A stretch of 64,000 nt of DNA, from contig URKH01000001.1 in NCBI GenBank assembly GCA_900548255.1, positions 3,253 to 67,252 of the forward strand. Reading direction: 5' to 3'. A program made the translations under genes and the position numbers. Below, in pieces: positions 53,509-62,035 of this stretch (position 1 is the first letter of the stretch; the number at the start of each line of letters is the position of its first letter). The notes below the pieces were generated by a model. The model ran no database searches. It was given only the letters and a program-made list of their open reading frames with translations, and was not told the origin of the DNA. The stretch comes from an uncultured Collinsella sp. (GTDB taxonomy: Bacteria > Actinomycetota > Coriobacteriia > Coriobacteriales > Coriobacteriaceae).

Positions 53509-55029
53509 GTGGCCCAAGAGACGTTTAGCGATCGCCTGCGACAGACTATGTCCGATCGCGACGTTCGCCAGTCGGACGTAATCCGCGCATCGGAGATGCT
53601 CGGCAAAAAACTCGGCAAGAGTCAGATGAGCCAATATGTGAGCGGCAAGACGATCCCGCGGCGCGATGTGGCAGAGCTACTCGCCCGTATTTTGGAGGTT
53701 GATGTTACCTGGCTGATCGCCGGTGACGCCGATCAAGGCGAGGAATCATCGCCTCGCAACGTGCCCAAGCCCGAACCCCATCCCTCAGCTCAAATTCCAA
53801 GGAGCACCACCATGCGTACTTTTTCTAAATCCACCAAGCTCGATAACGTCCTGTATGACGTGCGCGGCCCCGTCGTCGACGAGGCCGCCCGTATGGAGGA
53901 CGAGGGCGAGCGTATTCTCAAGCTCAACATCGGCAACCCCGCGCCCTTTGGTTTCCGCACGCCCGATGAGGTCATCAAGGACATGCGCCAGCAGCTGCCC
54001 GACTGCGAAGGCTATTCCAACTCGCGCGGTCTGTTCTCCGCGCGCAAGGCAATCATGCAGTACTCGCAGATCAAGGGCCTGCCCAATGTTCAGATGGAGC
54101 ACATCTACACGGGCAACGGCGTGTCCGAACTCATTCAGCTTTCGATGAACGCGCTGCTCGACAATGGCGACGAGATTCTGATCCCCAGCCCCGATTATCC
54201 GCTCTGGACGGCGTGCGCAACCCTTGCCGGCGGTCATCCCGTTCACTATCTGTGTGATGAGCAAGCGGATTGGTATCCCGACCTGGAGGATATGGAGTCC
54301 AAGATCACGAGCGCGACCAAGGCCCTCGTCATCATCAACCCCAACAACCCCACGGGCTCGGTCTATCCGCGCGAGGTGCTCGAGGGCATCGTTGAAATCG
54401 CGCGCAGGCACCAGCTCATGATTTTTGCCGACGAGATCTACGACCGCCTGTGCATGGACGGCTACGAGCACGTCTCCATTGCATCACTCGCCCCCGACCT
54501 GCCCTGCGTCACCTTTAGCGGCCTTTCCAAGTCGCACATGATCGCGGGCTATCGTATTGGCTGGATGGTGCTTTCGGGTAACCAGCGCTGCATGAGCGAC
54601 TTTATTATGGGCATCAACATGCTCTCGAACATGCGCCTGTGCTCCAACGTGCCGGCTCAGTCGATCGTCCAGACGGCGCTCGGCGGCCATCAGTCTGTTA
54701 ACAACTACATCCGCCCCGGCGGTCGTGTCTACGAGCAGCGCAACTTTGTGTATGAGGCACTCAACAAGATCGACGGCATCTCGGTGGTCAAGCCGCGTGC
54801 GGCGTTCTATATCTTCCCCAAGATGGATGTGAAGAAGTTCAACATCACCGATGACGAGCAGTTTGCCCTCGACCTGCTGCACGAGAAGAAGATCCTGATC
54901 ACGCGCGGTGGCGGCTTCAACTGGGCTGAGCCTGACCACTTCCGCATCGTGTACCTGCCGCGCATGGAAGTGCTCAAAGAGTCGCTCGAAGACCTTGCCG
55001 ACTTCTTCGACCATTACCGCCAGTCGTAA
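53509..55029 (+). CDS. HTH-aminotransferase fusion (AlaA-like alanine aminotransferase)
   Basis: 506 residues from GTG 53509, with AAGGAGG six bases upstream; an upstream GTG would overlap the repeats. N-terminal XRE-type HTH (about 5-75; SQMSQYVSGKTIPRRDVAELL) then a Pro-rich linker (about 85-105) and a complete class I aminotransferase. The latter reads like E. coli AlaA: LKLNIGNPAPFGF, GYSNSRGL, GNGVSELIQLSMNALL, PDYPLWTA, VIINPNNPTG, FADEIYD, and the PLP lysine in SGLSKS (about 340). Predicted alanine-pyruvate aminotransferase and its own DNA-binding regulator in one chain. Confidence 0.92.
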   Translation: MAQETFSDRLRQTMSDRDVRQSDVIRASEMLGKKLGKSQMSQYVSGKTIPRRDVAELLARILEVDVTWLIAGDADQGEESSPRNVPKPEPHPSAQIPRSTTMRTFSKSTKLDNVLYDVRGPVVDEAARMEDEGERILKLNIGNPAPFGFRTPDEVIKDMRQQLPDCEGYSNSRGLFSARKAIMQYSQIKGLPNVQMEHIYTGNGVSELIQLSMNALLDNGDEILIPSPDYPLWTACATLAGGHPVHYLCDEQADWYPDLEDMESKITSATKALVIINPNNPTGSVYPREVLEGIVEIARRHQLMIFADEIYDRLCMDGYEHVSIASLAPDLPCVTFSGLSKSHMIAGYRIGWMVLSGNQRCMSDFIMGINMLSNMRLCSNVPAQSIVQTALGGHQSVNNYIRPGGRVYEQRNFVYEALNKIDGISVVKPRAAFYIFPKMDVKKFNITDDEQFALDLLHEKKILITRGGGFNWAEPDHFRIVYLPRMEVLKESLEDLADFFDHYRQS

Positions 55030-55159
55030 CGACAAAGGTAGCCTGTACTAAAACGGCCGGCCCGCATCCGTTGCGGGCCGGCCGTTTTCTGTCTAAGCCC
55101 GTGCTGCTAACGCTTTGTCTCTTTGAGCGAGCAAGGTTCGCGTGTGAGCGGTAAGTTCT

Positions 55160-55174
55160 ATTCCAAAATGGAAT
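55160..55174. promoter_or_regulatory. Palindrome before the catabolic operon
   Basis: ATTCCA-AAA-TGGAAT is a perfect palindrome 83 bases before the first gene, and a related CTGGAATTG lies just after it. It resembles a LysR-type T-N11-A operator; the LysR gene that closes the cluster is the obvious candidate. Confidence 0.45.
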
Positions 55175-55256
55175 ACAGTAGGCTTAAGCTGGAATTGATG
55201 CCCGGGTACCCGCTTTTCTAGAATGTTCTCAACAAGATGAAAGGCGGTTCCAACCA

Positions 55257-56291
55257 ATGATTATCGATGCAAATTCCTACTGGTTCGACGAGCGCATCTT
55301 TCATGACGAGACGCTCTGCGAACAGTTTTTGGCCGAGGTGCCCCGCGCCTACGACACCGAAGGCTATCTGACCGTGAATTCCGCCGGCAAGCGACAGATC
55401 GTGATCGAGATGCCCGCCGGTTCTCCGGGCCTTAATTACATCGAGGGCGACTACACCCTCGAGAAGCGCTTGGCCGATATGGATGAGGCGGGGGTCGACA
55501 AGGCGATCCTCAAGCTCCCCGGCTGCCACGAGTGGATGTCGCTCGAGATGTGTCGGCGCTTCAACGACGGTATGGCCGCTGACGCGAAGGCGTCAAATGG
55601 CCGCCTGATTCCGCTTGTCGCTGTGCCACCCTTTGGCACCAAGGCAAATTTAGAGGAGCTCGACCGCAGGCTCGACGATGGTTTTGCGGGTGTGCAGCTC
55701 TGCGCTCACTACGGCAAGCGCTATCTCGACGACCGGGTTTTCTCGAGCTTCTTCGAGCACCTGAACGAGCGCAACGTCACCGTTTACGTCCACCATGTTC
55801 CCGTACCGGTCGAGAACGAGTCGCTTCTCGCGTACGACAACCTTCGCCGCTCTTATGGTCGCTGCGTCGACCAAACTACGGCGATCGGCCGCGAGATCTT
55901 TGGTGATTTCTTCGAGCGCTATCCTAATATCAAGATGGTCCACTCCATGCTCGGTGGCGCATACTTTGCGTTCAAGGAGATGCTGCTGCCTCACGGCCCC
56001 AAGCGCCCTGATGCCTCTGGACGTTTTCAGGTCGATACCGAGACCGTTTCCAAGCGCCTCGAGAACAACATCTATTTCGACATGTCCCATGCCCAGCCTT
56101 GGGGCAAGACACTCCTCGCCTGCGCGGTTAACGTGTTGGGTGCAGACCATATTGTTTTTGGCACGAGCTATCCGGTTAAACGCGAGTGGCTCACCGAGGG
56201 TGTCGCCTGCGTTCGTGCCGCGAGTCTGAGCAATGCAGACACAGATCTTGTGCTTGGCGGCACGGCGCAGCGACTGTACGGTGTCGAGTGA
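55257..56291 (+). CDS. Amidohydrolase-2 family TIM-barrel protein with degenerate metal site
   Basis: 344 residues, ATG 55257, ribosome site GGCGG. Overall layout fits amidohydrolase family 2: a start strand IIDANSY, barrel strands VDKAILKLPG and FAGVQLCAHYGKRYLDD, VTVYVHHVPV and IKMVHSMLGGAYF, and HIVFGTSYPV at the end. The usual D-x-H-x-H first motif reads IIDANSYWF, and the final SDxP reads GTSYP, so at least two metal ligands are missing. It may be a lyase-like or non-metal member, or a non-catalytic protein. First gene of the cluster. Confidence 0.75.
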   Translation: MIIDANSYWFDERIFHDETLCEQFLAEVPRAYDTEGYLTVNSAGKRQIVIEMPAGSPGLNYIEGDYTLEKRLADMDEAGVDKAILKLPGCHEWMSLEMCRRFNDGMAADAKASNGRLIPLVAVPPFGTKANLEELDRRLDDGFAGVQLCAHYGKRYLDDRVFSSFFEHLNERNVTVYVHHVPVPVENESLLAYDNLRRSYGRCVDQTTAIGREIFGDFFERYPNIKMVHSMLGGAYFAFKEMLLPHGPKRPDASGRFQVDTETVSKRLENNIYFDMSHAQPWGKTLLACAVNVLGADHIVFGTSYPVKREWLTEGVACVRAASLSNADTDLVLGGTAQRLYGVE

Positions 56292-56316
56292 GCGGCAATC
56301 AGAGGGGGTGTCTGCC

Positions 56317-57564
56317 ATGAACAAAGGAGAGATGAGGGCTGGGGCCGCCCGTGCGGCCATCGATCTTGGGGGCGTATTGCCGTTTGACGGTTTCGACGAA
56401 CTCCGCCATGAGGTCTTTGCCCGTGCTCTTGTCATCGAGGGGGCGGGGCGACGCGCCTGCATTCTTTCGCTTGAGGTCACATCGATTGCTCCGGCTCTGC
56501 TCGCCGATCTGCGTGAGGTCGTCGAGGATGCCGCCGGCTGCAGTGGCGCTTACTCTTGGGTGGTTCCTACCCACACGTTTTCCATGCCTCACGTTCGCAC
56601 TCCCGGGCATCTTGCCGATGCTGCTGCCCGCGATCGCAACGAGCGCTATCGCGCAGCGCTCATCGCCGCCGCCCGCACGGCTGTCGAGCGGGCTGTTGCG
56701 GGCATTCGCTCCGTCACACTCGCCACGGCGGAGGGCGACTGCCCCGTGAACGTTAATCGCGACATCGAGACGCCGGCCGGCTGGTGGTTGGGCTCGAATC
56801 CCGAGGGGTTTGCCGACCACGCGATGCCCGTGCTCGCCATGAGGGATGCCGGGGGCGAGTGCGTTGCCGTACTTGCGGCGGCGGACGTCCAGTCCTCCGT
56901 GCTCGACGGGTCGCGCGACTCCGAGGGGAGACGCGTGGCGAGCGGAGATCTCTTTGGTTTTGCCGCCATGTCACTCGAGCGTGAGCTGGGCGGCGTTGCC
57001 CTGTTGCTGCCGGGCGCCGCGGGCGACCAAGGTCCGGCGGAACGCGCCATGAACGTCACGTTCGATGCCGCCGGCGTGAAGCGGACGGTCGATGCCCATG
57101 AGGACGGATACCGCATGCTGCACCAGCAGGGGCAGGTCTTGGGCGATGCTTTGATTGAGGCCGCTCGCATGGCACGTGAGGATAGCGCTGCCGGCATCGA
57201 TGCTCGCACGGTCGACGTCCTCCTGCCCGCTCAGACACGCGCCGATTTTTACTCTTTGGCTCCGCATCGAACGTATGAGTTTCATGCTGCCGGTGAGCAG
57301 CACACGAGGGTCTATCTGCTTCGGCTGGGAAACGTCGAGCTTGTCGGCGTGCAGCCCGAGGTCTCGAGTACATTCGGCGCCACCGTGCGCGTCGCCCGGT
57401 CCGGCTCTGTGCTCTTTGCCACGCTCGTCAACGGCGGACAGAAATACCTACCGGCCCCCGACGCGTACGAAAAGATCACCTATGAGGCCATGAACTCCGG
57501 TTTTGCCGCCGGCTCCCATGAGCGCCTCGTCGATATCATCATTGCCGCCTTGAATGCGGCGTAA
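56317..57564 (+). CDS. Ceramidase-like hydrolase, paralogue 1
   Basis: 415 residues, ATG 56317 with GAGGGGG seven bases upstream. Matches the neutral/alkaline ceramidase N-terminal fold: GAARAAIDLGG start, PTHTFSMPHV (canonical T-H-T-H-S-x-P; here the second His is Phe), LLPGAAGDQGP (cf. NxGDxSPN), VQPEVSS and a late NGGQKYLPAPDAYEK with Tyr and Glu near the usual active site. One zinc ligand is changed. The protein has no signal peptide, unlike secreted ceramidases. Substrate unknown; the context suggests a PTS-imported compound. Confidence 0.75.
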   Translation: MNKGEMRAGAARAAIDLGGVLPFDGFDELRHEVFARALVIEGAGRRACILSLEVTSIAPALLADLREVVEDAAGCSGAYSWVVPTHTFSMPHVRTPGHLADAAARDRNERYRAALIAAARTAVERAVAGIRSVTLATAEGDCPVNVNRDIETPAGWWLGSNPEGFADHAMPVLAMRDAGGECVAVLAAADVQSSVLDGSRDSEGRRVASGDLFGFAAMSLERELGGVALLLPGAAGDQGPAERAMNVTFDAAGVKRTVDAHEDGYRMLHQQGQVLGDALIEAARMAREDSAAGIDARTVDVLLPAQTRADFYSLAPHRTYEFHAAGEQHTRVYLLRLGNVELVGVQPEVSSTFGATVRVARSGSVLFATLVNGGQKYLPAPDAYEKITYEAMNSGFAAGSHERLVDIIIAALNAA

Positions 57565-57582
57565 CACAGAAGGAGAACGTGC

Positions 57583-58701
57583 ATGAACATTGGACACGCG
57601 CGCCGCAAAATCACCCCACAGGGCGACATCTACCTGATTGGCTATCGCAATCTTCCCAACCGCCTGGAGCCTGCGACGGGCATCCATGACGACGTCTACG
57701 CCAACGCCATTCTCTTCCAGCAAGGCGAACGTGAGGTGTTTCTCTTTAATGCCGATGTCCTCGAGTTCGAGGAAAGCATGGCCGAGGAAGTCAAGACAAT
57801 GCTCGCCGAGCGCTACGGCATTGACCGTGATTGCGTCCTGCTCTCGGCGACGCACGACCATACTTCAATCGTCGCTTACCACCGCAGCTGGTGGACGGGA
57901 AAATTCGACGAGAACTACTATCGCTGGCTCCTCGATACCATTTGCCAATGCTTTGAGGAGTGCCGCGCCAATGCGCAGCCCGCGATTTGCCGCCTGGGCA
58001 AGCAGGTCGTCACCGGTTTCTATGACAACCGCATCATCCCAGGCGAACTCGCCGACAATGAGGTCATTGTCGTTTCGTTCTTCGATACCGAAGGCAAGCC
58101 ATTTGCAGGCTTTGTGAACTGGGCGGTGCATTCCGCTTGCGTCGGGCCCGATTGTACGGAGCTCACGAGTGAGCTTGCCGGCCTTACCGGTAAAAAGCTC
58201 GCCCCGAGCCTCGGGTACTATCCTGCCATGGTCGTGGGCGCTGCTGGCGACTGCAGCGATCGCAATTTTCGCCAAGGTCGTGGCATCCCCGAGGTCGAGC
58301 GCGTGTCGACCGGTCTTGCCGAGGCGATTTCCCAAATCAAGCTCGATCGCGAGGTTAAACTCGACCGTATCGAGCCCCAGACGTTCTATCACACCGTCGC
58401 CCATGACGATTTTTCGCTCACGCTCAAGTGCGCCGTTATCAGCTTGGGTGGTATGCACCTCTTTGTGTTTCCGAGCGAGCTCGGCAGCGACCTTGGCGTT
58501 CGCATGAAGCGCGAATGTCCGGTTGAGGGGATTGTCTGCGGTTATACCAACGGCTATTACGAGTACTTCCTTCCGGCGCGTGAATACGGCCTCTCCTTTG
58601 AGACCGAGCGTACCCAGATTCCCCAAGGCGAACCGGAGCGCCTATGCGATAAGTTCTGTCAAACCGCGCGCCTTCTCGGCGCGCCAGATTCGCGCCTGTA
58701 G
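57583..58701 (+). CDS. Ceramidase-like hydrolase, paralogue 2
   Basis: 372 residues, ATG 57583 with AAGGAGAA upstream, 18 bases after paralogue 1. Ceramidase-family motifs are better preserved: HARRKITPQG, GIHDDVYANAILF, SATHDHTS (both His of the HxH zinc pair), VVGAAGDCSDRN, and VCGYTNGYYEYFLPAREYG, the Tyr/Glu segment. Cytoplasmic, no signal sequence. It is a paralogue of the preceding gene and probably the active enzyme of the pair. Expected chemistry: amide or related bond hydrolysis on a small substrate; not proven. Confidence 0.8.
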   Translation: MNIGHARRKITPQGDIYLIGYRNLPNRLEPATGIHDDVYANAILFQQGEREVFLFNADVLEFEESMAEEVKTMLAERYGIDRDCVLLSATHDHTSIVAYHRSWWTGKFDENYYRWLLDTICQCFEECRANAQPAICRLGKQVVTGFYDNRIIPGELADNEVIVVSFFDTEGKPFAGFVNWAVHSACVGPDCTELTSELAGLTGKKLAPSLGYYPAMVVGAAGDCSDRNFRQGRGIPEVERVSTGLAEAISQIKLDREVKLDRIEPQTFYHTVAHDDFSLTLKCAVISLGGMHLFVFPSELGSDLGVRMKRECPVEGIVCGYTNGYYEYFLPAREYGLSFETERTQIPQGEPERLCDKFCQTARLLGAPDSRL

Positions 58702-58894
58702 TTTTGCCGCCACGGCATGGGACCCATGAGGGTCGCGGCCGTGTGATCGGCGTTCTTATTTCCCTTGTTATCTCCCATCCCGGACGTATATGCGCCCGCG
58801 GATTTTAAAGGGGAGGCGGGTTCTGTGGCTCCCCACGTCGACTACGGGGGTCTGGAATCAATGCCATGCCCCGCTCAGAAAAAGGAGGAATACC

Positions 58895-60355
58895 ATGAAA
58901 TACCAGCAGCTTTGCGATGGAATCATCGCAAAGGTCGGTGGCCGAGACAATGTGCTGGACGTGAGTCACTGCATTACGCGTCTCCGCTTTCACCTCAAGG
59001 ACGAATCGCTCGCCCAGACCGATGAACTCAAGGCCATGAAGGGTGTCGTTGACGTCATCCAGGCCGGTGGACAGTATCAGGTCGTAATCGGTGCTACCGT
59101 CGAGTCCGTCTACAATGAACTCGTTCAGATCGGCGGGTTCGACGCCAAGCCCGCGCTTGATATCGATGAGGGCGACAATGTCAAGAAGGGCGATCCGTTC
59201 TCGCGCCTACTCGCCATCATTTCCGAGATCCTGCAACCGGTTCTTGGCGTGCTTATGGCCGGTGGCTTCATCAAGTCGATGCTCGCCCTCTGCACGGTTG
59301 CCGGTTGGCTCGCCAAGGACAGCAATACCTATGTGACGCTCTCGGCAATCGGAGATTCGGTCTTCTATTACTTCCCGCTTATCATCGGCTGGACGGCTGC
59401 CAAGAAGTTCGGACTTAAGCCCGTTATGGGTATGGCCCTCGGCGGCATCCTCGTCTACCCGACGCTCGTTGCCCTTATGGGTGGAGACCCGCTTTACACG
59501 CTCGGCACCGGTACGGTCCTTGAGTCCAATGTCTACGGTGATATCTTTGGCATCCCTTTGATTATGCAGAACTATTCATCGACGATTCTGCCTGCGATTT
59601 TCATCGTCTGGATCGCCTCGAAGGTGCACAAATTCCTTTCTGGCGCACTGCCCGCGCTTGTGAGCTCGTTCTTCTCCAACATTTTGACGCTTCTCATTTG
59701 CGGCATCCTGGGCCTGCTTGTGGTCGGTCCGGTCATGACGGTCCTCTCCAACATCGTTGCCCAAATCATCCTGGCGCTCATCAACTTCCAGCCCGCCATC
59801 GCCGGTTTTGTCATCGGCACGTTCTGGAGCCTGCTCGTCATGTTCGGTCTGCACTGGGGCGTCATTCCGCTGTGGTTCATCGATGTCGCAACCTACGGCT
59901 ATGACCTCATCAACCCTCTCGTATACGCAGGTGGGTGCGCCATCGCCGGTGCCGTGCTCGGCATGATCATTCGAACCAAGGATTCCGAGGAAAACGCTGT
60001 CATCAACATCCCTGCTCTCGTCTCGTCGATCTTCGGCGTCAACGAGCCCGCGCTTTACGCCATCCTGCTGCCGCGTAAGCGTCTCATGTGGGCGACCTTC
60101 ATTTCCGCCGGTGTCGGCGGCGCCATTGCCGGCCTTATGGGTGCCAAGCTCTATGCCTTCGGTGCCTCCGGTCCGCTCGGCTTCCCGAGCTTTATCAACC
60201 CCGCTGGCATCGATTCGGGCTTTATCGGTCTTGTCATCTCCGGTCTGGTCGCCTTTATTTTGGCGCTTATCGCCGCTATGGTGATCGGCACCAAGAAGGA
60301 CGAGGGCGGTCAGACCCTCAACATCTCGGTGGACTATTCCATCTACCCGCTTTGA
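58895..60355 (+). CDS. PTS EIIBC (beta-glucoside/sucrose type), no EIIA
   Basis: 486 residues, ATG 58895 with AAAGGAGGAA upstream. EIIB (about 1-85) with phosphorylated Cys26 in DVSHCITRLRFHL, then EIIC (about 105-470) with the GVLMAGGFIKSML and HWGVIPLWFID segments (glucose-family fold). It ends SIYPL with no EIIA, so a EIIA from another gene must donate phosphate. Imports and phosphorylates a glycoside. The 193-base gap before it holds no ORF. Last gene of the cluster, followed by a strong terminator. Confidence 0.92.
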   Translation: MKYQQLCDGIIAKVGGRDNVLDVSHCITRLRFHLKDESLAQTDELKAMKGVVDVIQAGGQYQVVIGATVESVYNELVQIGGFDAKPALDIDEGDNVKKGDPFSRLLAIISEILQPVLGVLMAGGFIKSMLALCTVAGWLAKDSNTYVTLSAIGDSVFYYFPLIIGWTAAKKFGLKPVMGMALGGILVYPTLVALMGGDPLYTLGTGTVLESNVYGDIFGIPLIMQNYSSTILPAIFIVWIASKVHKFLSGALPALVSSFFSNILTLLICGILGLLVVGPVMTVLSNIVAQIILALINFQPAIAGFVIGTFWSLLVMFGLHWGVIPLWFIDVATYGYDLINPLVYAGGCAIAGAVLGMIIRTKDSEENAVINIPALVSSIFGVNEPALYAILLPRKRLMWATFISAGVGGAIAGLMGAKLYAFGASGPLGFPSFINPAGIDSGFIGLVISGLVAFILALIAAMVIGTKKDEGGQTLNISVDYSIYPL

Positions 60356-60358
60356 TTT

Positions 60359-60398
60359 AAAAGGCCTCGGACGGCAGCTGTGCTGTCCGGGGCCTTTT
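60359..60398 (+). terminator. Terminator of the catabolic operon
   Basis: Nearly perfect hairpin AAAAGGCC...GGCCTTTT with GGAC/GTCC inside and a T-run. Confidence 0.85.
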
Positions 60399-60460
60399 GC
60401 GTTTTGTACCGTTGCCGGTTGGTTTGTGGGGCATCTCAAAAGTGGCGGTGTGTGCTGGGA

Positions 60461-61384
60461 TTACGACGACTGCGGCGCTTCGGAGGTCATGCGGCCGCCC
60501 TGTAGAAGCTGGCGATAGGGGAGAAAGCCGATAAACGAGACGACGGCTTGCGAGTACGCAGCGCTCCGTTTGAGGTAGAGCCTGACCTCGGAGGTCGTTG
60601 CAGGCTCGAGCGGCACGAGGGCCACCTTGCCGCCGGCGAGTGATTCGGCAGGCTTGCGCATGAGCAGCGAGACGCCGGCATCGCGCGCGACAAGCGAGAT
60701 GATGTTTTCTGCCCGTTTGCCGGTAAACGTGACACGTGGGCTGAATCCTGCCTTGCGGCAAAGGGAGAGGGTGAGTTCGCTCACGAACGAGCCTTGGGGA
60801 AGCATAAGGAAATTCTCATCGATAAGGTCGTCGATCTCGATGGCGTTGCGCTTGGCGAGTGGATGGTCGAGCGGGATAACGGCCACGAGCCGGTCGGTTG
60901 TAAAGGGGATTTTTTTAAACTCCGGCTCGATGGCGCCGCCGTCGCGGATGAAGGCGAGGTCGATGTCCTCGCGCAAGAGCATCTGCTTGAGTGCGCTGCC
61001 TTCGCCCTCGATGAGCTCAACGGAATACGAGGGGTTCGCCTGCTGGAAATCGATGACGGCGTCCGTGATTCCATAGGGAGCCATGATGGGGATGGAGCCC
61101 ACGGTGATGCGTTCGAGTGGTTCATCTGCGGCTATCTGGATGGCAGCGAGATAGCGATGCTGGAGCGTCGCTATCTTTTGTGCATAGGGGAGGAGCGCTT
61201 CGCCTTGCGCGGTGAGCGTAACGTGGCGTTGACTCCGATCGATGAGATTACAGCCGAGCTCGCGCTCCATTGCCATAATGTGCTTGGAGAGAGTCGACTG
61301 CGACATGAAGAGCAGCTCCGCCGCATCGAGAAACGTACGCGACTGCGCCAAGATAGCGAACTCACCAAAACGGCTGATATCCAT
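60461..61384 (-). CDS. LysR family regulator facing the PTS gene
   Basis: 307 residues, ATG 61384. HTH with TFLDAAELLFMSQSTLSKHIMAMERELG (in pieces), effector domain with PIMAPYGIT and a VAVIPLDHPLA strand. Convergent with the PTS operon, ending 105 bases after its stop. The probable regulator of the amidohydrolase-ceramidase-PTS cluster, but its position at the 3' side makes this only suggestive. Confidence 0.9.
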   Translation of the reverse strand: MDISRFGEFAILAQSRTFLDAAELLFMSQSTLSKHIMAMERELGCNLIDRSQRHVTLTAQGEALLPYAQKIATLQHRYLAAIQIAADEPLERITVGSIPIMAPYGITDAVIDFQQANPSYSVELIEGEGSALKQMLLREDIDLAFIRDGGAIEPEFKKIPFTTDRLVAVIPLDHPLAKRNAIEIDDLIDENFLMLPQGSFVSELTLSLCRKAGFSPRVTFTGKRAENIISLVARDAGVSLLMRKPAESLAGGKVALVPLEPATTSEVRLYLKRSAAYSQAVVSFIGFLPYRQLLQGGRMTSEAPQSS

Positions 61385-61420
61385 AGGGTAGCCTCCGGTT
61401 CCCTCATGTCGGCAAGTAAC

Positions 61421-61831
61421 CTAGATCACGATTCCTTGGCAGTGGTCGATTTCGTGTTGGATGATTTCGGCGGTGTAGCCCGAGAAGTTTTTGATGCGGT
61501 GGACGAAATTCTCGTCCAAATACTCAACCTTAATGCGGCGATAGCGAGTACAGGGGCGCTCGCCGGAAAGCGAGAGGCATCCTTCGCTCGTCTGATAGGA
61601 ATTGACCTGCTCAAGAATTTGAGGGTTGTACATCAGCAGCGCCCTGTTGCCGTCCTTTACGCAGATGATGCGTTTGCGCACGCCAATCATGTTGGCGGCA
61701 AGGCCCACGCACTCGTGCTCATGCTCATGGAGCGTATCCAGGAGGTCCTGCCCGGTCGCGGCATCGTCGGGTCCCGCGTCTTCGGAAGGCAGGCGCAAAA
61801 AGAACTCGGATTTCATGATGGGCTTAATCAT
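61421..61831 (-). CDS. def: Peptide deformylase
   Basis: 136 residues, ATG 61831 with GAGGAG upstream. All three active motifs are intact: GLAANMIG (43-50), EGCLS (83-87) and QHEIDH (125-130). Short type without a C-terminal extension. Removes the formyl group from nascent proteins. Likely the functional deformylase that complements the changed copy at 47403. It begins 37 bases before the LysR gene in the same direction. Confidence 0.92.
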   Translation of the reverse strand: MIKPIMKSEFFLRLPSEDAGPDDAATGQDLLDTLHEHEHECVGLAANMIGVRKRIICVKDGNRALLMYNPQILEQVNSYQTSEGCLSLSGERPCTRYRRIKVEYLDENFVHRIKNFSGYTAEIIQHEIDHCQGIVI

Positions 61832-62035
61832 GGCGGGCTCCTCATGTCTCGTGCTTTCGTGGACTTTTAATAATAGAGCGGAAGGAAAGCTGCGCGTCAG
61901 CGTTACAATCTTTCAACGTTGGACCATGTTGTCGGATCCGTCGCGTGCGGCGTCTGACGTAAGTCTAGGGCTCATGCTCGCCCTGGACTGTTCCTCTGGG
62001 GCGATGCGACTGTCGTTCCAAGAGGAAGGAAATGC

